DNA of 7,077 nucleotides from Blastocatellia bacterium (GCA_003488005.1 DNND01000105.1:1-7077), one strand, 5' to 3'. Positions 1 through 6,191 are shown, numbered from the stretch's first letter. Program-made: numbers and translations. The notes: generated from the letters alone by a model not told the origin.

Positions 1-107
1 CGCTACGCGGGTTTTGGAAACGCCTAGCCGCATTGACTTGATCAGACCTTCCTGAAGTTTATCGAACGTTTGCAGCGAAACTCGTCGCAAGCATTCCAGC
101 CTTCTCC

Positions 108-137
108 TTGTGGCCTTGTGAACGCATAGCGTATACT
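108..137 (+). promoter_or_regulatory. Possible sigma70-like promoter of the kinase gene
   Basis: A -10 box TATACT at 132-137 matches the TATAAT consensus at five of six positions. The best partner at the -35 position is TTGTGG at 108-113, 18 bases upstream, which matches only the TTG half. If used, transcription would begin near 144, and the 5' leader of about 112 bases would begin with the small hairpin at 145-163. The weak -35 box keeps this tentative. Confidence 0.3.
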
Positions 138-241
138 TCCATCAGTGTCGCCATGCTCGACACCCGACATTAGCCAGTCCTGCCCCACACGCGTTCTCGC
201 CCCAGCTTGATCGCAATCCTTAATCACACAACTCTTTTTAC

Positions 242-245
242 GGAG
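242..245 (+). promoter_or_regulatory. Ribosome-binding site supporting the TTG start of the kinase
   Basis: GGAG at 242-245 lies 10 bases before the TTG at 256. It is the only Shine-Dalgarno-like match just upstream of the kinase frame. The first in-frame ATG falls inside the glycine-rich loop, so this site supports the TTG start. Confidence 0.5.
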
Positions 246-255
246 CTCGCCTTAA

Positions 256-1884
256 TTGAGCGCATCCATAGAATTCACCGAAGCAATACCTGACGCCCCG
301 CTCCTCATCGACGCGCTGGTGCAGGGTCGTTACCGCATTGTCCGCAAACTTGGTCGCGGCGGTATGGGTGCTGTTTACGAAGCGGTGGACCAACGGTTGG
401 GCATAACGGTTGCGCTGAAGGAAACGCTTTCGGCGGAACCTTCCATGCGCCGGCAGTTTGAGCACGAGGCTCGTCTGCTTGCGAGTTTGCAACATCCCGC
501 GTTGCCGCGCGTAACGGACCACTTTGTCGAAGGCAATCGCGCGTTTCTGGTGATGCAATTCATCGCCGGCGTCGATCTCGCCAGAATCATTGCGCAGCAA
601 CCTGGACCATTCCCGCGCGATCAGGTGATTGCCTGGGCCGATCAGTTGCTGGACGCGCTAATCTATTTGCATTCTCACGACCGTCAGGTTATTCACCGGG
701 ACATCAAGCCGCACAATTTAAAACTCGCGGCCAGCGGCCAGATCGCGCTGCTCGATTTTGGTCTCGCCAGGGCAAAGTCCGCGGAAACATCGGTCACAGC
801 GTCGCGGGGATTCTTTGGCTACACGCGGCAGTATGCGCCGCTCGAACAGATCGAGGACCGGCGCACCGATCCGCGCAGCGACATTTATGCGTTGGGTGCC
901 ACGCTCTATCACCTGCTGACAGGAATCAAACCACCCGACGCGCTGGAGCGCGCCTCGGCAGTCATCAACTCCGCGCCGGATCCGCTACAGCCAGCCAACA
1001 AGATTTATGCGGCGGTTGGTCAGCAGGTCGCTGCCATTCTGGGTAAGGCGATGGCGTTGCGCCCCGAGGAGCGCTATGCGAACGCTACAGATTTTCGCGA
1101 AGCGCTGCGACGCGTGGGCCGCATAAATGTTGGACCAGTCAAAGTAGAGATGAATGCGCCGGCGAAAACAGTTTCACAGCTTGAAGAAACCGTAGTTAGG
1201 CAAAAGGACAAGGCCGCGCCGCGCCTGGCTATGGTCGAGTCGCAACGCCGCTTTGGCCCTGTGGCGATCGCCGCTCTGCTGCTTATTGCCGGCGTGGTCG
1301 CTTTCGCAATTTTCTATAACTCGCAAGAGCGCAGTTCGACTAATGGAGACTCCAGTGAAGCTGTCGCGAGGATGCCAGATACTCGTGAGCCCACGCCCAC
1401 ATCGGCGAAAGCAGATCGCACGGGAGTTAACAACAGGGCTTTGAGCAATTCGAGGAGAGAAGTGAGCGATCGCGAGCAAGCCCACCAGCGCGCTAACGAA
1501 AAGAAAAAGGACGCGTCTGATCGCGAGCGTGCGGCCGAACTTGTTAACGAAAATAAGAGGGAAGCAAAGGATCGTGAACGCGCCAACGAGAAGAAAAAAG
1601 AAACGGCGCCTATGAACTCGCGTTCGGCGGTACTCAAATGGCAGAAGGCAGCGAATGCTAAACAAGCCAGGCGTTCGCTTGACGCGCCTACCCTGCGCCT
1701 GCCGAATCCGGAATTGGAAAATAATTTATCAGCGCCGTCGGGTGAATCGAGAGCAGGCGCCTTTGGCGCGGCAACTTCGGCGCCGAAATTCTTCCGCGCT
1801 GCTGACGGCACTTTGACAGTGAAGTTTTCCGACGGCTCAACCAGAGTTGTAAAGCCCGGCGAGCGAACCGCTCGGCCCGAGTAG
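256..1884 (+). CDS. Membrane-anchored serine/threonine protein kinase (Hanks/PknB-type)
   Basis: This 542-residue protein should phosphorylate Ser/Thr residues of unknown targets and signal across the cytoplasmic membrane. The kinase domain (about residues 24-290) has the glycine-rich loop GRGGMG at 34-39, the ATP-binding Lys in VALK (K55), a likely helix-C Glu (E71), HRDIKPHN at 147-154 with catalytic Asp149, DFG at 167-169, an APE-like APLE at 194-197, Asp209 in DPRSDIYALG, and Arg269 or Arg273 near the end. It is an RD kinase with all key residues present, so it should be active. One hydrophobic segment at about 334-354 suggests a single membrane span. The outer part has no known sensor domain: charged repeats at 404-450, then a low-complexity stretch and a DGTLTVKFSDGSTRVVKPGE-like end. 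The start is TTG at 256, because the first in-frame ATG would remove half the glycine-rich loop. It converges on the DUF885 gene. The kinase call is firm; the signal it senses is unknown. Confidence 0.94.
   Translation: MSASIEFTEAIPDAPLLIDALVQGRYRIVRKLGRGGMGAVYEAVDQRLGITVALKETLSAEPSMRRQFEHEARLLASLQHPALPRVTDHFVEGNRAFLVMQFIAGVDLARIIAQQPGPFPRDQVIAWADQLLDALIYLHSHDRQVIHRDIKPHNLKLAASGQIALLDFGLARAKSAETSVTASRGFFGYTRQYAPLEQIEDRRTDPRSDIYALGATLYHLLTGIKPPDALERASAVINSAPDPLQPANKIYAAVGQQVAAILGKAMALRPEERYANATDFREALRRVGRINVGPVKVEMNAPAKTVSQLEETVVRQKDKAAPRLAMVESQRRFGPVAIAALLLIAGVVAFAIFYNSQERSSTNGDSSEAVARMPDTREPTPTSAKADRTGVNNRALSNSRREVSDREQAHQRANEKKKDASDRERAAELVNENKREAKDRERANEKKKETAPMNSRSAVLKWQKAANAKQARRSLDAPTLRLPNPELENNLSAPSGESRAGAFGAATSAPKFFRAADGTLTVKFSDGSTRVVKPGERTARPE
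1465..1605 (+). repeat. Charged in-frame repeat in the kinase outer segment
   Basis: Three consecutive units in the predicted outer part of the kinase (residues 404-450) follow the pattern (S/K)DRE(R/Q)A...NE(K/N)K. The first two units are 17 residues long and the third is shortened to 13. The DNA copies have diverged at many positions, so this is an old internal duplication rather than a fresh expansion. The composition (Arg, Lys, Glu, Asp, Asn, Ala) favours a single long charged helix, possibly a spacer or coiled coil between membrane and C-terminal tail. Confidence 0.75.
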
Positions 1885-1941
1885 CATCACGTGCGAGTTA
1901 GCTTAAGGTTAAAGAAGTCGTACGGAGTGGGCACAACAGCT

Positions 1942-1975
1942 TTCAGTCTTTGGCGACGTCCGAGAACAGACTGAA
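1942..1975 (+). terminator. Possible kinase terminator hairpin without a T tract
   Basis: TTCAGTCT at 1942-1949 pairs perfectly with AGACTGAA at 1968-1975 around an 18-base loop, 58 bases after the kinase stop. No T run follows, so it is not a classic intrinsic terminator. It may instead protect the 3' end of the message or belong to the adjoining repeat. Confidence 0.35.
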
Positions 1976-1996
1976 GGAATCTCTGACTAAGCTTTT

Positions 1997-2181
1997 CGAC
2001 GCGTAGCGTCGGTGGAATTTAGCCCGGCGTTTCAACGCCGGGGTCAAATAGTTATCGAGTTTTCGTCGCGTAGCGACGATTGAATGCGTACCCTTCAGGC
2101 GTCGCTACGCGACGCTAATACTTTGTCGACCTTTCCCGGCCTTGAAAGGCCGGGCTAAACTCGTACTGACGCTAAGCGTCG
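1997..2181. repeat. Dyad-symmetric six-hairpin repeat element (copy A)
   Basis: The element is an imperfect 185-bp inverted repeat centred near 2089; its arms align across most of their length. Each arm has three hairpins. The left arm has a 6-bp stem with GTA loop (1997-2011), a 9-bp stem cccggcgtt/aacgccggg (2023-2042) and a 7-bp stem with GTA loop (2063-2079). The right arm mirrors them at 2099-2115, 2135-2154 and 2168-2180. The two long stems differ by a G-C to C-G swap on both sides, a compensatory change. The two short stems of the left arm, cgAcgc/gcgTcg and cgTcgc/gcgAcg, also swap a base pair. TTAGCCC lies at 2019-2025 and inverted at 2152-2158. This is typical of REP/BIME-type palindromic repeats, though no RAYT transposase is seen here. 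It could also act as a two-way terminator. Confidence 0.85.
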
Positions 2182-2214
2182 AAGACTCTATCCGAGCGTC
2201 TGTGATATTTGACC

Positions 2215-3924
2215 TCACTTCAGCGCCTGGTCCAGCGACGATGAATCATCCAACAGAATCCATTCAACAATCGACAGCGGCAGGCTGCCGTTCTTGATCA
2301 AGTCATCGTGAAACTGGCCGAGACGAAAGTTTGCGCCCTGCTTGTCGCGATACTTGCCGAGTAACCGATTGATCTGCCACTTGCCGACCATGTAGTAAAT
2401 CTTTTGCGTTGGACTTGCGGCCGCGCCGGCCGCTTCACCTGTCGCTGCTTCACGATCCAGCCCGCCCGCTTCCATGAAATAATTGACTGCCTGATCGAAA
2501 GTCCACTTGCCGGTTTGCAGATTTACATCGACGCCGATGCGTGCAGCGCGATAACGCGCCAGCCGCAGCACCTGTCCCTGCGATGCCGAGTTGACCGGAT
2601 ACAAACCGGTGCGCATCAGCATCTCTTCGCCGTACAGCGCCCAGCCTTCAACGAAAACTCCGTCGCCGTGCTGCCGCCGAATCTCATCCTTCAAATGATT
2701 CGCAATTGAGAGTTGCAGAAAGTGGCCGGGTATTCCTTCGTGGCCCAGGATCGGACGCGGGTCTTCAATGGCCGCGCGAATGTAAAAGTTTTTCGACTGC
2801 GGATTGTAAGTGGGAATGAAATAAAAGCCGCTGTCATCTTTATCGTAAACGCCGGGCGGATTCATAAAGCCGCCGGGACTGGTCGGCTTGAATGCCTCGG
2901 GCAGTTGGCGAATTTCAAATCGTCCGAGATAGGGAGGCAAGGTGACCAGGCGATTGGTTTTCAGGAAGTCGATCATCTCGGCTTCACGGCTTTCGTAAGC
3001 TTTCAAGAAAGCGGCCTGATCTTTCGGCACATTCGCGCTGCGTGCCGGATTCGGATCGGCTAGCGAAGGATCAGGCAGCATCGATTCGAGAGCGCGATAA
3101 CGCGCCAACTCGGCCTGGCCCAGCATCTCAACTTGCTTGGCATCGATTGGCAGGTAATAAATATTTTTCAAGAGGTAGTTGTAGTTCTCTTCGCCCATCG
3201 GTTTCCACGCGGGCATTCCCGGCAAGCGCTTTTCCAGCCAATCCGCAAACCCATGAATTGAAACCAGTGCCGCATCGCGCGACTTGACGAGGTCGTTTTT
3301 TTCCGCCGGCGACATGTCTTTCGTAAGTGTCATGAGGCTGTCGGTAAAAAGACTGTCGATGGAGCGCGCGGAATCGATGGCGAGTTGCGCATAGAGCTGC
3401 ACCGGTTTCGTCAGGTTGCTCTTGCCTTGTTCGATTACGAACGGCATCTGCTTCATACGGGCCGTTGCCGCCAGCGCGCGGTTGCGCGGCGTGTCGTATT
3501 CTTTTTTCAACAGCGAGAAGACGGCGTTACTGCATTCGTTGACGTACGTCTGCGGATCGCTCTCTTCAAAATTGATTACACGACTGAAGAAATCCGAGCC
3601 GTCAAGCTGAGCACGAAACAGCAGCCAGTCGATGCGATCGTCTTTGCTCCAATTGGCGGTCGGCATCGCGCGTACTTTTGCCAGCACTTCCTTGATGTAA
3701 AGCTTTCGCGCCAGCACTGCCGACAATGAATAGTCGGTGAGTTTGCTGTCCCAGGTGTGGAGTCCGGCGTCACTTGAGAAAACCGGAAACTGCTGATTGC
3801 GCCAGTTGTAGTAATCGTCAGCCAGCTTACGCAGGTCGGCCGGCGTCCTGGGCTGCTGGGCGCAAAGTGAATGCGGAAATGACAGAAGTGCTAAGCCAAG
3901 TATCAAGAAGACAAAAGTTTTCAT
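2215..3924 (-). CDS. Secreted DUF885-family putative metallohydrolase
   Basis: The 569-residue protein matches the DUF885 family in length and motifs. These are thought to be zinc-dependent peptidase-like proteins, but few if any members have a proven substrate. An N-terminal signal peptide (Lys2, hydrophobic core at about 4-17, likely cut after the Ala of LCA-QQ at 22) sends it out of the cytoplasm. It is not a lipoprotein, since the Cys lacks a lipobox. The metal site is suggested by HEGIPGH at 395-401 (family pattern HExxPGH) and EGWALYGEE at 426-434, whose Glu is the likely third ligand. The C-terminal part (about 477-517) has the usual family layout FDQAVNYFMEAGG...PTQKIYYMVGK. The ATG at 3922-3924 has GAGG 10 bases upstream. 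The gene converges on the kinase and lies 331 bases after queG on the same strand, so it probably has its own promoter. The family call is firm; peptidase activity is inferred. Confidence 0.93.
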   Translation of the reverse strand: MKTFVFLILGLALLSFPHSLCAQQPRTPADLRKLADDYYNWRNQQFPVFSSDAGLHTWDSKLTDYSLSAVLARKLYIKEVLAKVRAMPTANWSKDDRIDWLLFRAQLDGSDFFSRVINFEESDPQTYVNECSNAVFSLLKKEYDTPRNRALAATARMKQMPFVIEQGKSNLTKPVQLYAQLAIDSARSIDSLFTDSLMTLTKDMSPAEKNDLVKSRDAALVSIHGFADWLEKRLPGMPAWKPMGEENYNYLLKNIYYLPIDAKQVEMLGQAELARYRALESMLPDPSLADPNPARSANVPKDQAAFLKAYESREAEMIDFLKTNRLVTLPPYLGRFEIRQLPEAFKPTSPGGFMNPPGVYDKDDSGFYFIPTYNPQSKNFYIRAAIEDPRPILGHEGIPGHFLQLSIANHLKDEIRRQHGDGVFVEGWALYGEEMLMRTGLYPVNSASQGQVLRLARYRAARIGVDVNLQTGKWTFDQAVNYFMEAGGLDREAATGEAAGAAASPTQKIYYMVGKWQINRLLGKYRDKQGANFRLGQFHDDLIKNGSLPLSIVEWILLDDSSSLDQALK

Positions 3925-4255
3925 TTGGGTTAGGCCTCAAAAGTGGCACAGACTTTTTAGTCGGTGCTGATTCAATGTTCTGGAACGACTCTATAGATCT
4001 CAACAAGTCTAAACTTGTGTGTGTATACCGCGAAGCGGTTCTGTAGCTTAGCCCAGGGTTGCCGCGTCGCGCGGCTACCCTGCGTCGAATTGCGGAAGAG
4101 GTTCCTACCCCGAAGGGGTTGCGTCTGCCGCTCAGAATTACCGACACAACCCCGTTGGGGTGCCATTGCTATTGTTAGATCCGTTCCCCAGGGTAGCCGC
4201 GAGGCGCGACAACCCTGGGCTAAGTTACCTAACCGCTTCGCGGTACAAATCACAT
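3925..4255. other. Intergenic region between queG and the DUF885 gene
   Basis: This 331-base gap is nearly filled by the dyad repeat element at 4027-4244. Rightward and leftward reading frames of about 90 codons cross it, but they encode nearly the same peptide on both strands because the DNA is an inverted repeat, so neither is a gene. The roughly 100 bases next to the DUF885 start (3925-4026) should carry its promoter. I could not find a convincing -35/-10 pair there. Confidence 0.75.
4027..4244. repeat. Dyad-symmetric six-hairpin repeat element (copy B)
   Basis: This 218-bp inverted repeat is centred near 4135. Its left arm has a short stem accgc/gcggt with GAA loop (4027-4039), a long two-part stem cagggt...accctg with inner gccgcg/cgcggc and loop TCG (4054-4082), and a short stem acccc/ggggt with GAA loop (4107-4119). 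The right arm mirrors them at 4149-4161 (loop GTT), 4187-4219 and 4232-4244. The outer parts of the arms are nearly identical when inverted. The short stems accGC and accCC differ by a full pair swap, so pairing is kept. TTAGCCC occurs at 4048-4054 and inverted at 4217-4223, as in the element at 1997-2181. The hairpin order is the same although the sequences differ. It lies 3' of queG and 5' of the DUF885 gene, and could stop queG transcription or stabilise its message. Confidence 0.87.
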
Positions 4256-5302
4256 TCAGACACGACCGGAGTTAGCTTTGGTCTGTGCCACCTCAAGCAG
4301 CGCGCGGGCGTTGCGCTGTAGTCCCGCCAGCTTTGCTCGCTTCATCGCACTACTACGGAAGCGTTCGGCATAAGTTTCAGGCGTCAGTTCGAGCACCTCG
4401 GAAAGTTCGGCATTAGCATTTCCCGCTCGCGGCTGAAACCGGGTCTCATCCGTCACCTGCGCAAAGCGGTTCCAGGGACAAACGTCCTGGCAGATGTCGC
4501 AACCGTAAAGCCAACCGTCGAGATTTTCTTTTACTTCCGCCGGGATTTCATCAGCGCGCAGCTCGATCGTCGCGTATGAAATGCATTTGTTTGAATCAAG
4601 GACGTAAGGTTCGACGATTGCGCCGGTTGGGCAGGCGTCGATACAAAGCGTGCAACTGCCACAGTGATCCTCGATCGGTTGCGTGTCGTACTCGAGTTCG
4701 AAATTCAGCAGCAACTCGCCAATGAAGACCCACGATCCATATTCGGTAGTGATGACGTTCGTATGTTTTCCCAGCCAGCCGAGCCCGGCGCGCACCGCCC
4801 AGGCCTTATCCATCATCGGCTGAATGTCTACGCAAACTTTTCCTTCCGCGCCCGGAATAATTTCCTTGATCCAGGAAAGCAGCGAGCGCAAGCGAGTGCC
4901 GACGACATCGTGGTAGTCGTCGCCCCACGCGTAACGTGACACCTTGCCGGTCTCGTCATCGCTTTCGTGCAGCGCAGGTGTGTAGTAGTTTTTGGCAACA
5001 ACAATTACCGAGCGTGCGGCGGGAAAGAGTTTGCGCGGATCGGTGCGCATTTCCGGATCACGCGCCATCCATTTCATTTCGCCTTGATAGCCACGGCGCA
5101 GCCACTCGCCTAATTGATCGAATTCGCGATCGAGAGCGTGTGCCGGCACGATGCCTACTTTTTCAAAGCCTGCGGCGGCCGCGCGCTCCTTTATTAAACG
5201 CGCAAGCTCGCGCGGACTAGCCCAGCGGGACTGCCCCACCGGGGACCCCGCTTCCGACGTTGGAATTTTGTCTGATGGATGAACGAATGCAATCCCGGAC
5301 AT
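4256..5302 (-). CDS. queG: Epoxyqueuosine reductase QueG
   Basis: QueG reduces epoxyqueuosine to queuosine at the wobble base (position 34) of tRNAs for Tyr, His, Asn and Asp. It is a cytoplasmic enzyme using cobalamin and two [4Fe-4S] clusters. The protein has the family signature: CVDIQPMMDKAWAVRAGLGW at 157-176, where Asp159 is the likely catalytic acid, then GKHTN at 178-182. Eight cluster cysteines are present: C214, C217, C220 and C224 in CGSCTLCIDACP, C240, and C268, C271 and C275 in GCDICQDVCPWN. The 348-residue length fits the shorter QueG forms; only a stub of the C-terminal HEAT-like part remains. The first 28 residues look unlike the family and are encoded over a GC-rich hairpin (5224-5252). 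The start could instead be the GTG at codon 22, and the site before the ATG (GGA only) is weak. It lies 95 bases after the exported-protein gene on the same strand. No other queuosine gene is in view. Confidence 0.95.
   Translation of the reverse strand: MSGIAFVHPSDKIPTSEAGSPVGQSRWASPRELARLIKERAAAAGFEKVGIVPAHALDREFDQLGEWLRRGYQGEMKWMARDPEMRTDPRKLFPAARSVIVVAKNYYTPALHESDDETGKVSRYAWGDDYHDVVGTRLRSLLSWIKEIIPGAEGKVCVDIQPMMDKAWAVRAGLGWLGKHTNVITTEYGSWVFIGELLLNFELEYDTQPIEDHCGSCTLCIDACPTGAIVEPYVLDSNKCISYATIELRADEIPAEVKENLDGWLYGCDICQDVCPWNRFAQVTDETRFQPRAGNANAELSEVLELTPETYAERFRSSAMKRAKLAGLQRNARALLEVAQTKANSGRV
5224..5252. repeat. GC-rich hairpin inside the queG 5' end
   Basis: AGCGGG at 5224-5229 pairs with CCCGCT at 5247-5252, and inside it CCCC at 5234-5237 pairs with GGGG at 5241-5244 around an ACC loop. 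It covers codons 17-27 of the annotated queG frame, in the part of the protein that does not look conserved. It may be a palindromic repeat inserted in the gene start, or a structure near the true start that tunes translation. Confidence 0.5.
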
Positions 5303-5365
5303 TTCATCCGTAGCATACGTTTGTGGATGTGCGTGCGTCTACCGGGAAACGGTTGGCGTCGATCC

Positions 5366-5395
5366 GGCCTGGGGCAATGATGCGCCAGGCCTTTT
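5366..5395. terminator. Hairpin between the exported-protein gene and queG
   Basis: GGCCTGG at 5366-5372 pairs with CCAGGCC at 5385-5391 around a 12-base loop, and TTTT follows at 5392-5395 on the + strand. The layout is that of an intrinsic terminator for rightward transcription, yet both flanking genes run leftward. For them the hairpin begins 6 bases after the stop of the 5398-5886 gene and is preceded by AAAA but not followed by T. It may attenuate read-through into queG or block antisense transcription. Confidence 0.45.
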
Positions 5396-5397
5396 CC

Positions 5398-5886
5398 TTA
5401 TTGAATCTTTTGCAGCGTCACCGTCGTCAGCGGCGAGTTACCGCCGGTCCGATTGTAAGATAGCCAATAGCCTGCTTTAGGAAAACGCAACATCTTGTAA
5501 ACAGAGCCGTCAGCCTTGGCTTCAACCTCTGCGCCTAAGACCTGTTTGCTAGTCGGAACGCTGGTGCCCGCAGTCAAAAAGTCGGCGGAGATTGTGACTA
5601 CCTTGCGCGTTTTGTCATAAACAATCTGCGCAGTCTCGGATTCGCCAAAAAGATAAAAGTCCTGCTCGTCGCTCTTATCTTTCGGGTCGCCAAGTTTCTT
5701 GCGTACTTCGTCGGCGAGCATCCCAAGTTGAATGCCGCGATAGTCATGAATCACAGAGCTATCGTCTTCGGCTTTGCGCTGAGACTGCGCGATTGGCACG
5801 GTCAACACCGAAGCCAGCGCCGCGCCCAGAACCACCATAGTGAAAACGCGCACGCACGCGGGAGGAACAATCATTAGCTTAGTCAT
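5398..5886 (-). CDS. Exported protein of unknown function, possibly SmpA/OmlA-like fold
   Basis: I do not recognise this 162-residue protein by name. It has an N-terminal signal sequence: Lys3 and Arg13, a hydrophobic core at about 14-30, and a likely cut near PIAQS at 31-35. It should therefore be periplasmic or secreted. The mature part opens with DYRGIQLGMLADEVRKKLGDP at 48-68. This resembles the G-(I/M)-x-x-x-E-V-x-x-x-L-G-x-P pattern of small SmpA/OmlA (BamE-type) repeats; that likeness is an inference by eye. A beta-rich remainder follows (IVYDKTRKVVTISADF at 88-103, then a Tyr/Trp patch). No catalytic motif is visible. The start is well supported: GGGGAGA lies 8 bases before the ATG at 5884-5886. 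A good leftward promoter sits 157-185 bases upstream. The gene is read leftward, away from the lipoprotein gene. It may share a transcript with queG. Confidence 0.85.
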   Translation of the reverse strand: MTKLMIVPPACVRVFTMVVLGAALASVLTVPIAQSQRKAEDDSSVIHDYRGIQLGMLADEVRKKLGDPKDKSDEQDFYLFGESETAQIVYDKTRKVVTISADFLTAGTSVPTSKQVLGAEVEAKADGSVYKMLRFPKAGYWLSYNRTGGNSPLTTVTLQKIQ

Positions 5887-5919
5887 CAGGATTTCTCCCC
5901 TAGAAGAAATTATTGGGGT

Positions 5920-5944
5920 CCCCGCGCGTGCAGCCCGCGTGGGG
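5920..5944. repeat. GC-rich hairpin in the leader of the exported-protein gene
   Basis: CCCCGCGCG at 5920-5928 pairs with CGCGTGGGG at 5936-5944 around a 7-base loop, with one G-T pair. It lies 34 bases upstream of the start codon of the 5398-5886 gene, within its predicted leader. In the leftward RNA the G-T pair becomes a C-A mismatch, so the fold is better on the other strand. It could be another small palindromic repeat. Confidence 0.5.
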
Positions 5945-6042
5945 TGGAAGTGCGGTCAGACAGCGCCCAAAGGATTCGCAAGATGCGCTTGGTATTGGAT
6001 GTGGGCGTTGGCGCTGGCCGCCAGTTAATTCAACTGCTGCGC

Positions 6043-6071
6043 ACGATATCGCCAACAATTCTGGATGTCAA
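6043..6071 (-). promoter_or_regulatory. Sigma70-like promoter, leftward, for the exported-protein gene
   Basis: Read on the minus strand, a perfect TTGACA -35 box (6071-6066) is followed by a 17-base spacer and TATCGT (6048-6043), which matches TATAAT at four of six positions. Transcription would start near 6036 and leave a leader of about 150 bases before the ATG at 5886. The leader contains the hairpin at 5920-5944. Confidence 0.55.
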
Positions 6072-6162
6072 TGATTTGCTGGTACCTTTCGCGGCGCTGC
6101 CGCCTGGCGTCCGAAGGCCTGGCGTTCGACTGAGAAAGCACGAAAAAGTGTTACTCAAACTA

Positions 6163-6191
6163 TTGACTCCGCGCCCGATTTGGCATAGAAG
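6163..6191 (+). promoter_or_regulatory. Sigma70-like promoter, rightward, for the lipoprotein gene
   Basis: TTGACT at 6163-6168 (five of six to TTGACA) is followed by an exact 17-base spacer and TAGAAG at 6186-6191 (four of six to TATAAT). Transcription would start near 6198, giving a leader of about 55 bases with AAGGAG 7 bases before the lipoprotein ATG. Confidence 0.55.

Larger units (their letters stand above)
1..255. other. Upstream region of the kinase gene, no convincing gene
   Basis: I see no supportable coding region here. All three rightward frames entering from the left edge stop within the first 54 bases (stops at 25-27, 39-41 and 52-54), so a short tail of an upstream gene could lie in bases 1-54 but cannot be identified. 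A 61-codon leftward frame (42-227) has no recognisable motif and no good ribosome-binding site, and I treat it as chance. Bases 1-9 (cgctacgcg) match the core of the short triloop hairpins in the repeat element at 1997-2181, so the edge may cut another copy; this is weak. GTGTCG at 145-150 pairs with CGACAC at 158-163 around a 7-base loop. Confidence 0.5.
1885..2214. other. Convergent intergenic region filled by hairpins
   Basis: This 330-base gap separates the 3' ends of the rightward kinase and the leftward DUF885 gene. It contains no plausible gene. Its first third holds one hairpin (1942-1975) and its remainder holds the dyad repeat element at 1997-2181. No run of T follows any stem, so termination for the two converging genes would have to rely on structure or on Rho. 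Confidence 0.8.

Noticed and set aside
42..227. Leftward 61-codon frame upstream of the kinase
   Set aside because: No motif, no good ribosome-binding site, and it overlaps the likely kinase promoter.
1174..1811. Two long leftward frames opposite the kinase C-terminal part
   Set aside because: They are shadows of the charged, low-complexity kinase segment; the kinase frame is clearly the coding one.
1997..2181. CRISPR array
   Set aside because: The hairpins recur but alternate in type and orientation, with no constant repeat and no unique spacers of even length; no cas gene is present.
1997..2181. Terminal inverted repeats of a small transposon (MITE) with target-site duplication
   Set aside because: The arms are inverted, but I see no clear flanking direct duplication, and each arm consists of separate hairpins. 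REP/BIME-like is the better fit.
3972..4275. Leftward (3972-4253) and rightward (4015-4275) frames of about 90 codons with similar peptides
   Set aside because: The two peptides resemble each other only because the DNA is an inverted repeat. They span hairpins, are Arg-rich and have no ribosome-binding site.
5303..5397. Promoter for queG
   Set aside because: The best -10-like box (TATGCT) lies so close to the ATG that transcription would start almost at the start codon, and its -35 partner is poor.
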